This document shows, piece after piece, positions 15,098 through 21,683 of a stretch of DNA of 21,730 nt. The position numbers were made by a program, and so were the translations under genes. The notes beneath the pieces are model-generated. The model had not been told where the DNA came from and did no database searches. It saw only the letters and a program-made list of their open reading frames with translations. How positions within the stretch are numbered: the first letter of the stretch is position 1; each line of letters opens with the position of its first letter. Origin of the DNA: Syntrophaceae bacterium UBA6252 (lineage in GTDB: Bacteria > Desulfobacterota > Syntrophia > Syntrophales > UBA6807); assembly GCA_002441265.1 (NCBI GenBank), contig DJVQ01000013.1, forward strand, positions 13,328-35,057, read 5' to 3'.

Positions 15098-16051
15098 TTA
15101 CCAGCCCCAGCTTGCGGGCGGGATATGGAGCCCCTCCGGCAGCGGGAACAGCTGGTTCGCGATCCCGCCCCAGGTGATCAGTATGGTGAGGATGATGACG
15201 TTGGAGCAAAGGAGAAGCACCAGGAACGCCGTCATGCCGAGCCACCCCCCCAGCCGTTTTTCGAAAACAGGCAGGTACTTCTCCCAGAGAATGGCAAAGA
15301 CGAAGATGAGGAAGAACCACCCGATGAAATTCCCGTGAGGGATGCCCAGGATGCCTACATGATCCCCTTTCGCCCAGATCCACTTCATGTGTTCCGGCGA
15401 CGTGAGCACCGGGTCCTCCCAGAGGTCGATCACCATGGCGATCATCCCCCCTGCGAACGCCCGGCTCCACAGCCCGGCTCGGGGGAAGACCTTGCCCGCG
15501 ACGGTGACGCAGCTGTAAGCGATCAGGAACCAGCACAGGCAGACCCACACGGGAGTTTCCAGAAACCACAGGATCCCCTGGGGAAACCAGTAGGACCCCC
15601 ACACGTTGGGGTCCAGAAGGCCGCCCCCCATCCAGAACCTGCCGCTCAGGATCATCAGCGTTTCCTGAACGCCTGTAAAGACGAAGGATCCCACGAGAAA
15701 GGCCGTCGCCATCCAGAGGCTGTAGTGCTTCCGCGCGTGCATGAAGCACATCCACGTGCCGAACAGCGACAGGAGTTCATAGAGAAGAAGGTGAAATGCA
15801 TCGGTACCCGGAACGCCGTTCTTCCGGATCGTCTCCCGCTCCCCTTCCGTCATCCGGTCGTAAATCCACGTTTTCTCCAACGGGGTCATTTTCCAGGTGG
15901 AGACGTCGGTGTTGCTCGGTACCTTGAGGACGTCCGGCCGGAAATGGTGAAGGTAGGTGGAAAAAATGATGACCGCCATAAGGAGTGACAAGGCAACGAC
16001 GGTGAACTTTTTTCCGAACTGTTGATCGGAGGATTTAAAAGCAACGTTCAT
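15098..16051 (-). CDS. DUF422/CruF-like polytopic membrane protein, paralogue 1
   Basis: The 317-aa protein leads the operon. Its blocks are STYLHHFRPDVLKVPSN (31-47), IYDRMTEGER (63-72), GVPGTD, CFMHARKHYSLWMAT, VGSFVFTGVQETLMIL (Glu130), GSYWFPQGILWFLETP, IDLWEDPVLTSPEHMKWIWAKGD (Asp209, Asp213) and IPHGNFIGWFFLIF (Asn241). It ends in IPPASWGW instead of the plain IPPGW of its neighbours. The ATG at 16051 is chosen because the N-terminus then aligns with paralogue 2 and GGGGGG lies about 8 nt upstream; the in-frame TTG at 16114 falls inside the operator region. The strong promoter and operator at 16108-16169 lie directly upstream, so this gene sets expression of the block. Confidence 0.85.
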   Translation of the reverse strand: MNVAFKSSDQQFGKKFTVVALSLLMAVIIFSTYLHHFRPDVLKVPSNTDVSTWKMTPLEKTWIYDRMTEGERETIRKNGVPGTDAFHLLLYELLSLFGTWMCFMHARKHYSLWMATAFLVGSFVFTGVQETLMILSGRFWMGGGLLDPNVWGSYWFPQGILWFLETPVWVCLCWFLIAYSCVTVAGKVFPRAGLWSRAFAGGMIAMVIDLWEDPVLTSPEHMKWIWAKGDHVGILGIPHGNFIGWFFLIFVFAILWEKYLPVFEKRLGGWLGMTAFLVLLLCSNVIILTILITWGGIANQLFPLPEGLHIPPASWGW

Positions 16052-16107
16052 GCGGGATTCCCCCCTTAAGAGTGCGTCATATGGCCTGACGAGGCTCTCA
16101 ATAATTG

Positions 16108-16141
16108 GATTCAACCAGATGATTCAATCAAATGATTGAAT
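16108..16141 (-). promoter_or_regulatory. Operator: 20-bp palindrome plus a third half-site
   Basis: ATTCAATCA and TGATTGAAT form perfect 9-bp arms with two central bases at 16122-16141. On the minus strand TGATTGAATC (16130-16121) is repeated as TGGTTGAATC (16117-16108), with starts 13 nt apart, giving an additional half-site. The palindrome begins at the last base of the -10 box and covers the expected start of transcription, the classic position for a repressor. A TetR-type regulator is a reasonable guess for an acyl-CoA-linked operon; no regulator gene is in the window. Confidence 0.65.
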
Positions 16142-16169
16142 GCATACCATCTACTGTACTGTATGTCAA
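16141..16169 (-). promoter_or_regulatory. Sigma-70-type promoter of the membrane-protein operon
   Basis: On the minus strand the -35 box TTGACA (16169-16164) is a perfect consensus match. A 17-nt spacer leads to TATGCA (16146-16141), preceded by TGG, which fits an extended -10 element. Transcription would start near 16134, leaving a leader of about 80 nt before the ATG at 16051. The start site lies inside the palindromic operator. Confidence 0.65.
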
Positions 16170-16211
16170 GTATAAAAATAAGCCCCTATACACCTCCATT
16201 TCACGGCGTTG

Positions 16212-17231
16212 TCACAGGATCATCAACTCGTGGAGAAACTCGCCGGAAGCTGATGACGGCACGCCGTCGACTTCCAGGTTCAGGTTATAATCCGCAAGAA
16301 AACGATAGTAGTACTGGTCCCAGGGATGGGCCTTCGGCATCCTCATGAACTCGATGGTGCGGGTCGTCCGCACGTCGAGCGACAGGACGACGCCTTTCGC
16401 GTCGCAATCGAGCCGGAGCGACTTCATGTACTGCTTTCCCGTCCTCGTGTCCGTCTCGGGATCCGCGAGTTCCGCCCGGAGCATGTTCGTCGAAAGGACG
16501 ATTTCGCCTTTCCTGGCAATGAGCAGGGGAGAAACGACGGGGGCCGTGGGGTCCTGGGGAATGACCCAGCCGTACACGAGGGTCCAGGACTCGTTGTGAA
16601 TCCGGCCCCAGTACCAGCTGTGGAAGGTCTCGTGAAAACGGTAGTTCCCCCAGTTGTGGTCGTGGTAGCCCGTCCCCTTCACGGGAATCGTCTCGTCCCC
16701 GATCCGCAGTTCGCCTTCCACCTCCCCGTGGGGCACCGGGACGACCCAGCCCGATATCCGGCCCGACGCCTCATCCCGGTAAAGATATCCCGTGGCGGCC
16801 TTCCATCCCGGCACACGGTTCGTAAAGCGGAGACTGACGGAAGCGTCCTTGATGGCCATGAACAGTTCGTAGCCGTCCCCGCAGTCCCTCACCCAGTTCC
16901 TTCCCATCCGCACGTCGCAGAATTCTCTTCCGGCGCTGATTTCGTCGTTGCCGCAGGCTTCATAACGGGCCACCTGGGTGCCGTCGGGCCTGTAGATCAT
17001 GAATTGAACCGTGGGAATCATGGGCCTCAGGAAGGTGTTCCTGTAATGGAAGGTGACCACCGCATGATAGCCGTTGTCGAAGGAGGCGTCGTAATACCAC
17101 CACTCGTAGGCGTCCTCCCCGTTGTCCGGATGGGCCCCGTCGTCATCGCGTCGATAGTTCTTCGGGTTCCGCTCGGCGCCCCACCGACCGTTCCAGATGG
17201 CAAGATAGTTCTCTTTTGGCAGTCGTTCCAA
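16212..17231 (-). CDS. CrtC-like (carotenoid 1,2-hydratase fold) lipocalin-type protein
   Basis: The 339-aa protein matches the CrtC/hydroxyneurosporene-synthase superfamily: EWWYYDASFDNGYHAVVTFHYRN near 43-65, then GTGYHDHNWGNYRFHETFHSWYWGRIH (186-212) and WTLVYGWV. CrtC adds water to a carotenoid psi-end double bond; distant relatives act on other lipids or have unknown roles. I prefer the TTG at 17231 because GGGGG lies 7 nt upstream and translation before it looks non-coding (Gly/Arg-rich). An in-frame ATG at 17336 would add 35 residues but has no ribosome site. No signal peptide is evident from either start. It sits between the acyl-CoA dehydrogenase and the CruF-like array, so two unrelated hydratase-type folds are neighbours. 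The substrate is unknown. Confidence 0.78.
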   Translation of the reverse strand: MERLPKENYLAIWNGRWGAERNPKNYRRDDDGAHPDNGEDAYEWWYYDASFDNGYHAVVTFHYRNTFLRPMIPTVQFMIYRPDGTQVARYEACGNDEISAGREFCDVRMGRNWVRDCGDGYELFMAIKDASVSLRFTNRVPGWKAATGYLYRDEASGRISGWVVPVPHGEVEGELRIGDETIPVKGTGYHDHNWGNYRFHETFHSWYWGRIHNESWTLVYGWVIPQDPTAPVVSPLLIARKGEIVLSTNMLRAELADPETDTRTGKQYMKSLRLDCDAKGVVLSLDVRTTRTIEFMRMPKAHPWDQYYYRFLADYNLNLEVDGVPSSASGEFLHELMIL

Positions 17232-17536
17232 GAAGTAGCCCCCTTTCGATGGTGTCAGCCCCTGTCGACGGTCCCTCCGTCCCCCCCCTTGGCAGAATTC
17301 TTCGCATGGGGAGAACTCCCGTGACAGGAAATTCATAGAGCATATTTCGTGCCGTATGGCAACTCACGAGATCCAGCAATCAGGCGGATTTGAACACGGC
17401 AACTCCCTTTCGTCCCGGGATTTCCTGTTCGAATCTCGACATCCGTTCAATAATTGACACTTATTGACACGAAAATCCGCCCGACCGGCACCCCCCGGCC
17501 GACCTGGAGTCTTATCCACCGGACCGCACCGGAAGC
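17232..17536. other. Intergenic region between acyl-CoA dehydrogenase and CrtC-like gene
   Basis: About 300 nt, or 200 nt if the CrtC-like protein begins at the ATG at 17336. Apart from the inverted repeat at 17447-17467 I see no convincing gene, and no promoter with a good -35/-10 pair. No clear intrinsic terminator follows the dehydrogenase stop at 17537. Confidence 0.6.
17447..17467. promoter_or_regulatory. Inverted repeat TCAATAA-N7-TTATTGA, possible operator
   Basis: Perfect 7-bp arms (17447-17453 and 17461-17467) enclose TTGACAC, and TTGACAC recurs immediately after at 17464-17470, so the site has both inverted and direct symmetry. The 10-mer TCAATAATTG also occurs at 16098-16107 beside the operator of the membrane block. 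It may bind a regulator of the CrtC-like gene; no functional proof is available. Confidence 0.4.
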
Positions 17537-19342
17537 TTAGAAGAAGGCTTCGGGCACGTTTGCGGCGGTCAGATCTTCGATTTCGAAAAAGGATTCCCTC
17601 CCTGAAACATTGGGGAGGTAATTTCGCAGATAGTAACGGGCCGTGGCGACCTTCCCGGCGTAAAAATCGCGGTCCGCCTCGCCGCATTCCGTCGAGGCCT
17701 CCATGCGCATCGCAATCTCCGCCTGTTCCAGGAGAAGATGCGAGACGGCGACCTCGCCGCAGCAGTCGAGAAACCGCGTAGACAGGAGGGGAACCAGGTC
17801 GTTCTTGCCTTCCCTGACGTATTCGCCAAGACGCCCGCTCAACCGGGAGATCACGCCGACCGCTTTCTCCAGAAGCGCCGCGTCGCCGGAAAGTTCCCCG
17901 ATTTCCCTGCATCGGTCGATGAAGCTCCTGATCTCGTGGACCCACTCCCTGAAGACCCTGCCGCCGTCCATGGACAGCTTTCTTCCCACAAGATCGATGG
18001 ACTGGACATAATTCGTGCCGTCCCAGATGGACAGGATCTTACAATCCCGGGCGTACTGCTCCACGGGATATTCCTTGCAGAACCCGTAGCCGCCCAGGAT
18101 CTGTATGCCGTCCCTGCAAATGTCGAAAATCCTGTCCGAACAGTACGCCTTCACGATCGGAGTGAGCAGTTCCTGCCTGTCGGACGCCTTTTTCCTTTCC
18201 TCCGCGTCCGGGCACGCCCGCGCCAGATCCTCCATGAAATACGCCTTGTACACGAGCGCCCGCATTCCCTCCGTCAGGGCCTTGATGTTCATCAGCATCC
18301 TTCTGACGTCGGCGTGTTCGATGATCCTCACGCGGCCGCCCCCCCTTCTGCCGAAGGGCGTCCCCTGGACGCGGTTTTTCGCGTACTCGACCGCGTTGGC
18401 GTAAATGTTCGCGCCGAAGGCCACCGATTCCAGCCCCACGGCCATCCTCGCCAGGTTGACCATGTCGAACATATAGGCCAGTCCCATGCCGGGCTTCCCG
18501 ATCAGATGGCCCCGGCAGCGGCCGTTCTCGCCGTACTTGATGACGCAGGTCGCCGAACCGTTCAGGCCCATCTTGTGTTCGATGCCCGTGCACTGGACGT
18601 CGTTCTCCTCTCCCAGGGTCCCGTCGTCGTTGACCCGGATCTTGGGCACCGCGAAAAGGGACACCCCCTTCGCGCCCTCGGGCGCCCCCTCGATGCGGGC
18701 GAGAACCATGTGGACGATGTTCTCCGTCAGGTCGTGATCCCCCGAGGTGATGAAGATCTTCGTGCCCTCGATGACGTAGTCGTCGCCGTCGGGCCGGGCC
18801 TTCGTCACGATCATGTGGGCATCCGAGCCGGCGTCCGGTTCGGTCAGGCACATGCAGGCCCCCCACTCCCCGCCGTACAGCTTCCTGACGAAGAGATCCC
18901 GCAGCTTCCGGGTGCCGAACTTCTCGATCATGACGCCGTTTCCGGCGCCCATCCCCGAATAGCAGCCGAAGGAGAAGTTCGCGCTCATGAAGAATTCCTG
19001 CACGGCCTCGGACACGATCACCGGAAGCCCCTGCCCGCCGTATTCGGGGCTGTTCACCAGGGCGAACCAGCTCCCTTCCCGGAAAAGGCTCCACAGGCGG
19101 TGAAATCCTTCGGGGGCGTACACCTTGCCGTTCTCGAACCGCGCGCCCCCGCGGTCCGAGTCCTGAAACGTCGGGGCGATCTCGTTTTTCGCAATGTCGT
19201 TGGCATACTCCAGGATCATGTCGATGTCGGACATGGTGAAGTGCCGGTACCGGTCGTATTGAAGAAGCCGGTCGATTCCGAGATGTTCCTTCAGAACGAA
19301 CCGCACGTCCCTGTCATCACGTTTGTAGAAATTGACGCCCAT
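17537..19342 (-). CDS. Acyl-CoA dehydrogenase, long type (601 aa)
   Basis: The FAD enzyme oxidises an acyl-CoA to a 2,3-enoyl-CoA. The family signatures are MCLTEPDAGSDAHMIVTKA, GTKIFITSGDHDLTENIVHMVLARI, GYGFCKEYPVEQYARDCKI and IDLVGRKL, followed by a C-terminal helical domain of about 130 residues typical of the 600-aa subgroup. The usual motif YEGTN is IWDGTN here, placing Asp441 (codon 18020-18022) where the catalytic base glutamate is expected. The start is the ATG at 19342 with GGGGGA upstream; it begins 19 nt after the phosphoesterase stop, so the genes are probably cotranscribed. With the MaoC hydratase upstream and the acyl-CoA ligase downstream it fits the early steps of a beta-oxidation route. 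Confidence 0.93.
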   Translation of the reverse strand: MGVNFYKRDDRDVRFVLKEHLGIDRLLQYDRYRHFTMSDIDMILEYANDIAKNEIAPTFQDSDRGGARFENGKVYAPEGFHRLWSLFREGSWFALVNSPEYGGQGLPVIVSEAVQEFFMSANFSFGCYSGMGAGNGVMIEKFGTRKLRDLFVRKLYGGEWGACMCLTEPDAGSDAHMIVTKARPDGDDYVIEGTKIFITSGDHDLTENIVHMVLARIEGAPEGAKGVSLFAVPKIRVNDDGTLGEENDVQCTGIEHKMGLNGSATCVIKYGENGRCRGHLIGKPGMGLAYMFDMVNLARMAVGLESVAFGANIYANAVEYAKNRVQGTPFGRRGGGRVRIIEHADVRRMLMNIKALTEGMRALVYKAYFMEDLARACPDAEERKKASDRQELLTPIVKAYCSDRIFDICRDGIQILGGYGFCKEYPVEQYARDCKILSIWDGTNYVQSIDLVGRKLSMDGGRVFREWVHEIRSFIDRCREIGELSGDAALLEKAVGVISRLSGRLGEYVREGKNDLVPLLSTRFLDCCGEVAVSHLLLEQAEIAMRMEASTECGEADRDFYAGKVATARYYLRNYLPNVSGRESFFEIEDLTAANVPEAFF

Positions 19343-19361
19343 TCCGATCCCCCGATCCTGA

Positions 19362-20057
19362 TCACCTGTTCGAAAACGCAACGGCCGCCGCCGCACGGCA
19401 GGCGCCGGCCTCCTTCCCCGCCGGGAACGCGGCGTTCGCCGTCCCCTCCGCCAGAACGGACCACCGGTCCTCCCCCGCCTCCTCCATGATACGGATACCC
19501 AGCCGCGCCCCGTCGAGATCCAGCGCTGCGAAAGTGGCCGGCGTACTCGACCCCCTGTACTGGTTTCCCGGGTTGCACAGGACGACGCCGTCGAAGCATC
19601 TCAGAACCGCCTGGTGGGTGTGCCCGAAAAGGACGAAGGAAACATTCTCCCTCGCCGCCATCCCCGCCATGTCGCGAAAGTGCCTGTCCCACTCTTCCTC
19701 GGAATGATAGGGGTTGATCTCCATCTGGTGCCCGTGGAACAGGAGAAACGACCAGCCCTCCGAGGCGACCAGCCGCCGATCGGGCAACGTCATCCCGTAA
19801 TCCTCGTTCCCCGTGACACCGTAAATAGGGATCTCGAATTCCTCCGAAATGTTCATCCCGTCGCGGACGCCGTCCCCCAGATGGAACAGAACATCGAAAG
19901 GCCCCTCGTTCCGGACGGCGCTCCGCATCGCGTTCCGGTGGCCGTGGGTGTCGGAGAAAACGGCGATCCTCGCCCGCGGCGAAATCGGTTCCGCCGGGCT
20001 CCGCCGGGGCCGGTTGTCTTTCATGTCGAACTCGCAAACCTTCTTGAAATCATTCAT
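19362..20057 (-). CDS. YfcE-like metallophosphoesterase
   Basis: The 231-aa protein has all five metal-binding blocks of the calcineurin-like family: FSDTHGH (Asp36, His38), HLGDGVRDG (Asp62), VTGNEDYG (Asn84), FHGHQ (His109) and FGHTH (His146, His148). YfcE-type enzymes hydrolyse phosphodiesters, and their natural substrates are mostly unknown. The start is uncertain: ATGs at 20057 and 20024 are both possible and neither has a strong ribosome site, and the conserved core begins at residue 31. Some phosphoesterases of this size begin directly at the core, so the N-terminal 30 residues may not be translated. The gene starts just after the repeat element, and its place in the operon may be incidental. 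Confidence 0.88.
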   Translation of the reverse strand: MNDFKKVCEFDMKDNRPRRSPAEPISPRARIAVFSDTHGHRNAMRSAVRNEGPFDVLFHLGDGVRDGMNISEEFEIPIYGVTGNEDYGMTLPDRRLVASEGWSFLLFHGHQMEINPYHSEEEWDRHFRDMAGMAARENVSFVLFGHTHQAVLRCFDGVVLCNPGNQYRGSSTPATFAALDLDGARLGIRIMEEAGEDRWSVLAEGTANAAFPAGKEAGACRAAAAVAFSNR

Positions 20058-20062
20058 GTGAA

Positions 20063-20186
20063 ACGGGTTCGTAAAAAGCCCGGCAGGCGGGTCGCCCGAA
20101 TCCCGGCGGCCGCGGCGCATGCTGCCACGCGCCGCGGGAAGAAGGGACGAAGGGCGCAGACGCATGCAGACTTTTTGCGAAGTCGT
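20063..20186 (-). repeat. MITE-like intergenic repeat with terminal inverted repeats, copy 2
   Basis: The 124-bp segment between the MaoC-type gene and the phosphoesterase is bounded by inverted ends: TTCGTAAAAAGCC (20068-20080) and GACTTTTTGCGAA (20169-20181), which match at 11 of 13 positions when one is reversed. Inside lies GGCGC...GCGCC dyad symmetry and the CGAATCCC and GGGAAGAAGGG blocks shared with the copy at 1-89. It has no coding capacity. Both copies lie just after a stop codon in the same orientation relative to the gene. Confidence 0.6.
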
Positions 20187-20189
20187 TCT

Positions 20190-20645
20190 TCATGCGGGTC
20201 TTCGCCCCACGAGGGCCCTGGTCGTGTACACGACCACGTCCTCGCCCCGCTGGTTCCTGATGCTGTTCCGGCAGACGATCACACCCCGGGCGGCGTCCTT
20301 TTCCTCCAGGCCGATGACTTCCGTCTCGCAGTGGATCGTGTCCCCGATCTTGCAGGGGCCGACGAAGCGCACCGAATCCATGCCGTAGAAGGCGATGAAG
20401 GATTTCGGAATCGCCACGTACGGACCCAGGCGGAACGGGAGGGCGCTCCCGATGCACAGCGTCAGCATCCCGTGGGCGATCCTTTCCTTGAAGGGCGTCT
20501 TTTTCGCGTACTCCACGTCGGTGTGCAGCGGGTGCCAGTCTCCCGTCAGACCCGCAAAACCGACGATGTCCGCCTCGGTCATGGTCCTTGCCGGGGAAAC
20601 CATCTTCTCGCCGGGCCGGTAATCCTCGAAGTATTCCTTTTCCAT
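20190..20645 (-). CDS. MaoC-family enoyl-CoA hydratase/dehydratase
   Basis: The 151-aa single hot-dog domain protein would hydrate an enoyl-CoA or dehydrate a 3-hydroxyacyl-CoA. The active-site block GLTGDWHPLHTDVEYA has the expected Asp36 and His41; the usual Asn after the Asp is replaced (DWHP in place of DxNP), a common variation. HGMLT closes the fold motif. The start is the ATG at 20645 with GGGGGAG upstream, 20 nt after a DUF35 gene. MaoC domains next to DUF35 proteins occur in steroid side-chain hydratases (ChsH1/ChsH2), which makes a functional complex plausible. As the protein is a single domain it should act as a dimer. Confidence 0.9.
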   Translation of the reverse strand: MEKEYFEDYRPGEKMVSPARTMTEADIVGFAGLTGDWHPLHTDVEYAKKTPFKERIAHGMLTLCIGSALPFRLGPYVAIPKSFIAFYGMDSVRFVGPCKIGDTIHCETEVIGLEEKDAARGVIVCRNSIRNQRGEDVVVYTTRALVGRRPA

Positions 20646-20665
20646 TTTTCTCCCCCGTTACGTTC

Positions 20666-21130
20666 TTACCGCACCGGCCGGAAGTGCCGGATGTCCAGGA
20701 TGTTTCCCTTTCTGTCCTCCTCGAACACCGGTTCGAGCCGCATCCCGATCCGCAGTTCCCCGGGATCGGCTTCCCCGATGAAGTGGGCCGTTCCCGTGTC
20801 CGCGCCGTCCAGGCGGACGATGCCGTACACGAAGGGCGCTTTCCGCGGATGCACCGGCTCGGAATAGCGGACCGTCGTATAGGTTTCCAGCGTTCCCAGG
20901 GGACCGATTTCGACGAGGCGGTCCTCGCCGAGAAGGGAAAAACACTTCCCGCAGGTCTGCCTGGGCGGCCAGTACACCTTGCCGCATTCTTCGCAACGGC
21001 TGCCGAGGATTCTTTTCCGGTCCCGGAGTTCCGTGTAGAACCTGCTGCCGATCCTTCCCGCGTAGTACGTGCTGTGCGCGCGGATGCGCTGGTCCACCTC
21101 GAACGGACCGTACACTTTTTCTTCCTCCAT
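20666..21130 (-). CDS. DUF35 zinc-ribbon/OB-fold protein, second copy
   Basis: The 154-aa protein has a rubredoxin-like zinc ribbon, RCEECGKVYWPPRQTCGKC (Cys46, 49, 60, 63), then an OB-fold segment with VYGIVRLDGADTG and a C-terminal EPVFEEDRKGNILDIRHF. Such proteins are accessory partners of thiolases, HMG-CoA-synthase-like enzymes or MaoC hydratases and help present the acyl-CoA. The ATG at 21130 is set by GGAGAGGGG right after the stop of the first copy (11-nt gap). It differs from its neighbour over most of its length, so the two copies are old paralogues that may form a heteromer. No thiolase is in the window; one may lie beyond the right edge. Confidence 0.88.
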   Translation of the reverse strand: MEEEKVYGPFEVDQRIRAHSTYYAGRIGSRFYTELRDRKRILGSRCEECGKVYWPPRQTCGKCFSLLGEDRLVEIGPLGTLETYTTVRYSEPVHPRKAPFVYGIVRLDGADTGTAHFIGEADPGELRIGMRLEPVFEEDRKGNILDIRHFRPVR

Positions 21131-21141
21131 GACCCCTCTCC

Positions 21142-21645
21142 TCACTTCCCCGGTTTTTCCTGCCCTTCCAGGGGCTCGAAATGGATGATGTCGCTCAGGT
21201 CGCCGATCCGTTCCTCCCGGGGCCGCAGGACGACGCGCACCCGCATGCCCACCCAGGCGCTGTCGTAATCGTCTCCCAGGCGGACGATGTGATCCAGGTT
21301 CGAATCCGCCCCGTCCAGCCGCACCGAGCCGTACGTGAAAGGCGGCTCGTGGGGTTCCCCCGTCGTCGGGTCGGTGAGCGGCAGGTACATGACCGTGAAG
21401 GCCGTCAGCGTCCCCTCCAGCCCCAGTTCCACCCATTCCTCGTTCCTGACATGACAGGGGGCGCAGACGATCCTGGGCGGCAGCTGCACCCTCCCGCAGG
21501 ACGGGCACCGGATGCCGAAGAATTTCCCGTTGTCCCGAAGTTCGATGAGGAACCGCGACATATAGTTCCCCGCCGCGAACCGGTAGGGAACATCCACCGT
21601 GATGGGAATGCGGATCAGTTCCTGTTCCGCGGATTCATGCGACAT
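21142..21645 (-). CDS. DUF35 zinc-ribbon/OB-fold protein, first copy
   Basis: The 167-aa protein carries the zinc ribbon RCPSCGRVQLPPRIVCAPC (Cys47, 50, 61, 64) and an OB-fold with FTYGSVRLDGADSNLDHIV and VRVVLRPREERIGDLSDIIHF. The shared RLDGAD motif ties it to the second copy. The start is the ATG at 21645 because GAGGAG lies 6 nt upstream; the reading frame extends 12 codons further to 21681 without a ribosome site. It is the first visible gene of the run, and 85 nt remain before the window edge. Confidence 0.88.
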   Translation of the reverse strand: MSHESAEQELIRIPITVDVPYRFAAGNYMSRFLIELRDNGKFFGIRCPSCGRVQLPPRIVCAPCHVRNEEWVELGLEGTLTAFTVMYLPLTDPTTGEPHEPPFTYGSVRLDGADSNLDHIVRLGDDYDSAWVGMRVRVVLRPREERIGDLSDIIHFEPLEGQEKPGK

Positions 21646-21683
21646 TTCGTTCTCCTCTCTCGAAGCCGTCAGTCCCGTCAAAC

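Noticed and set aside
13070..15988. Very long open frame on the plus strand, antisense to three membrane genes and part of a fourth
   Set aside because: It is the mirror of GC-rich coding genes with clear family motifs, has Asp/His/Arg/Pro-rich low-complexity content, no ribosome site and no recognisable domain.
11892..16051. The array as rhodopsins, cytochrome b subunits or a transporter
   Set aside because: No retinal-binding lysine motif, no paired heme histidines repeated across spans in the usual spacing, and no transporter signature; the DxxxDP and NFxGW pattern fits DUF422 better.
16052..16114. TTG start for the first membrane paralogue at 16114
   Set aside because: It would place the start codon within the operator region and add 21 residues absent from the paralogues. 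The ATG at 16051 has a strong ribosome site.
89..21645. A defence, toxin-antitoxin or secretion system
   Set aside because: No nuclease, helicase, toxin, integrase or secretion motif was found; the small membrane proteins lack features of known toxins and are paired with large membrane genes.
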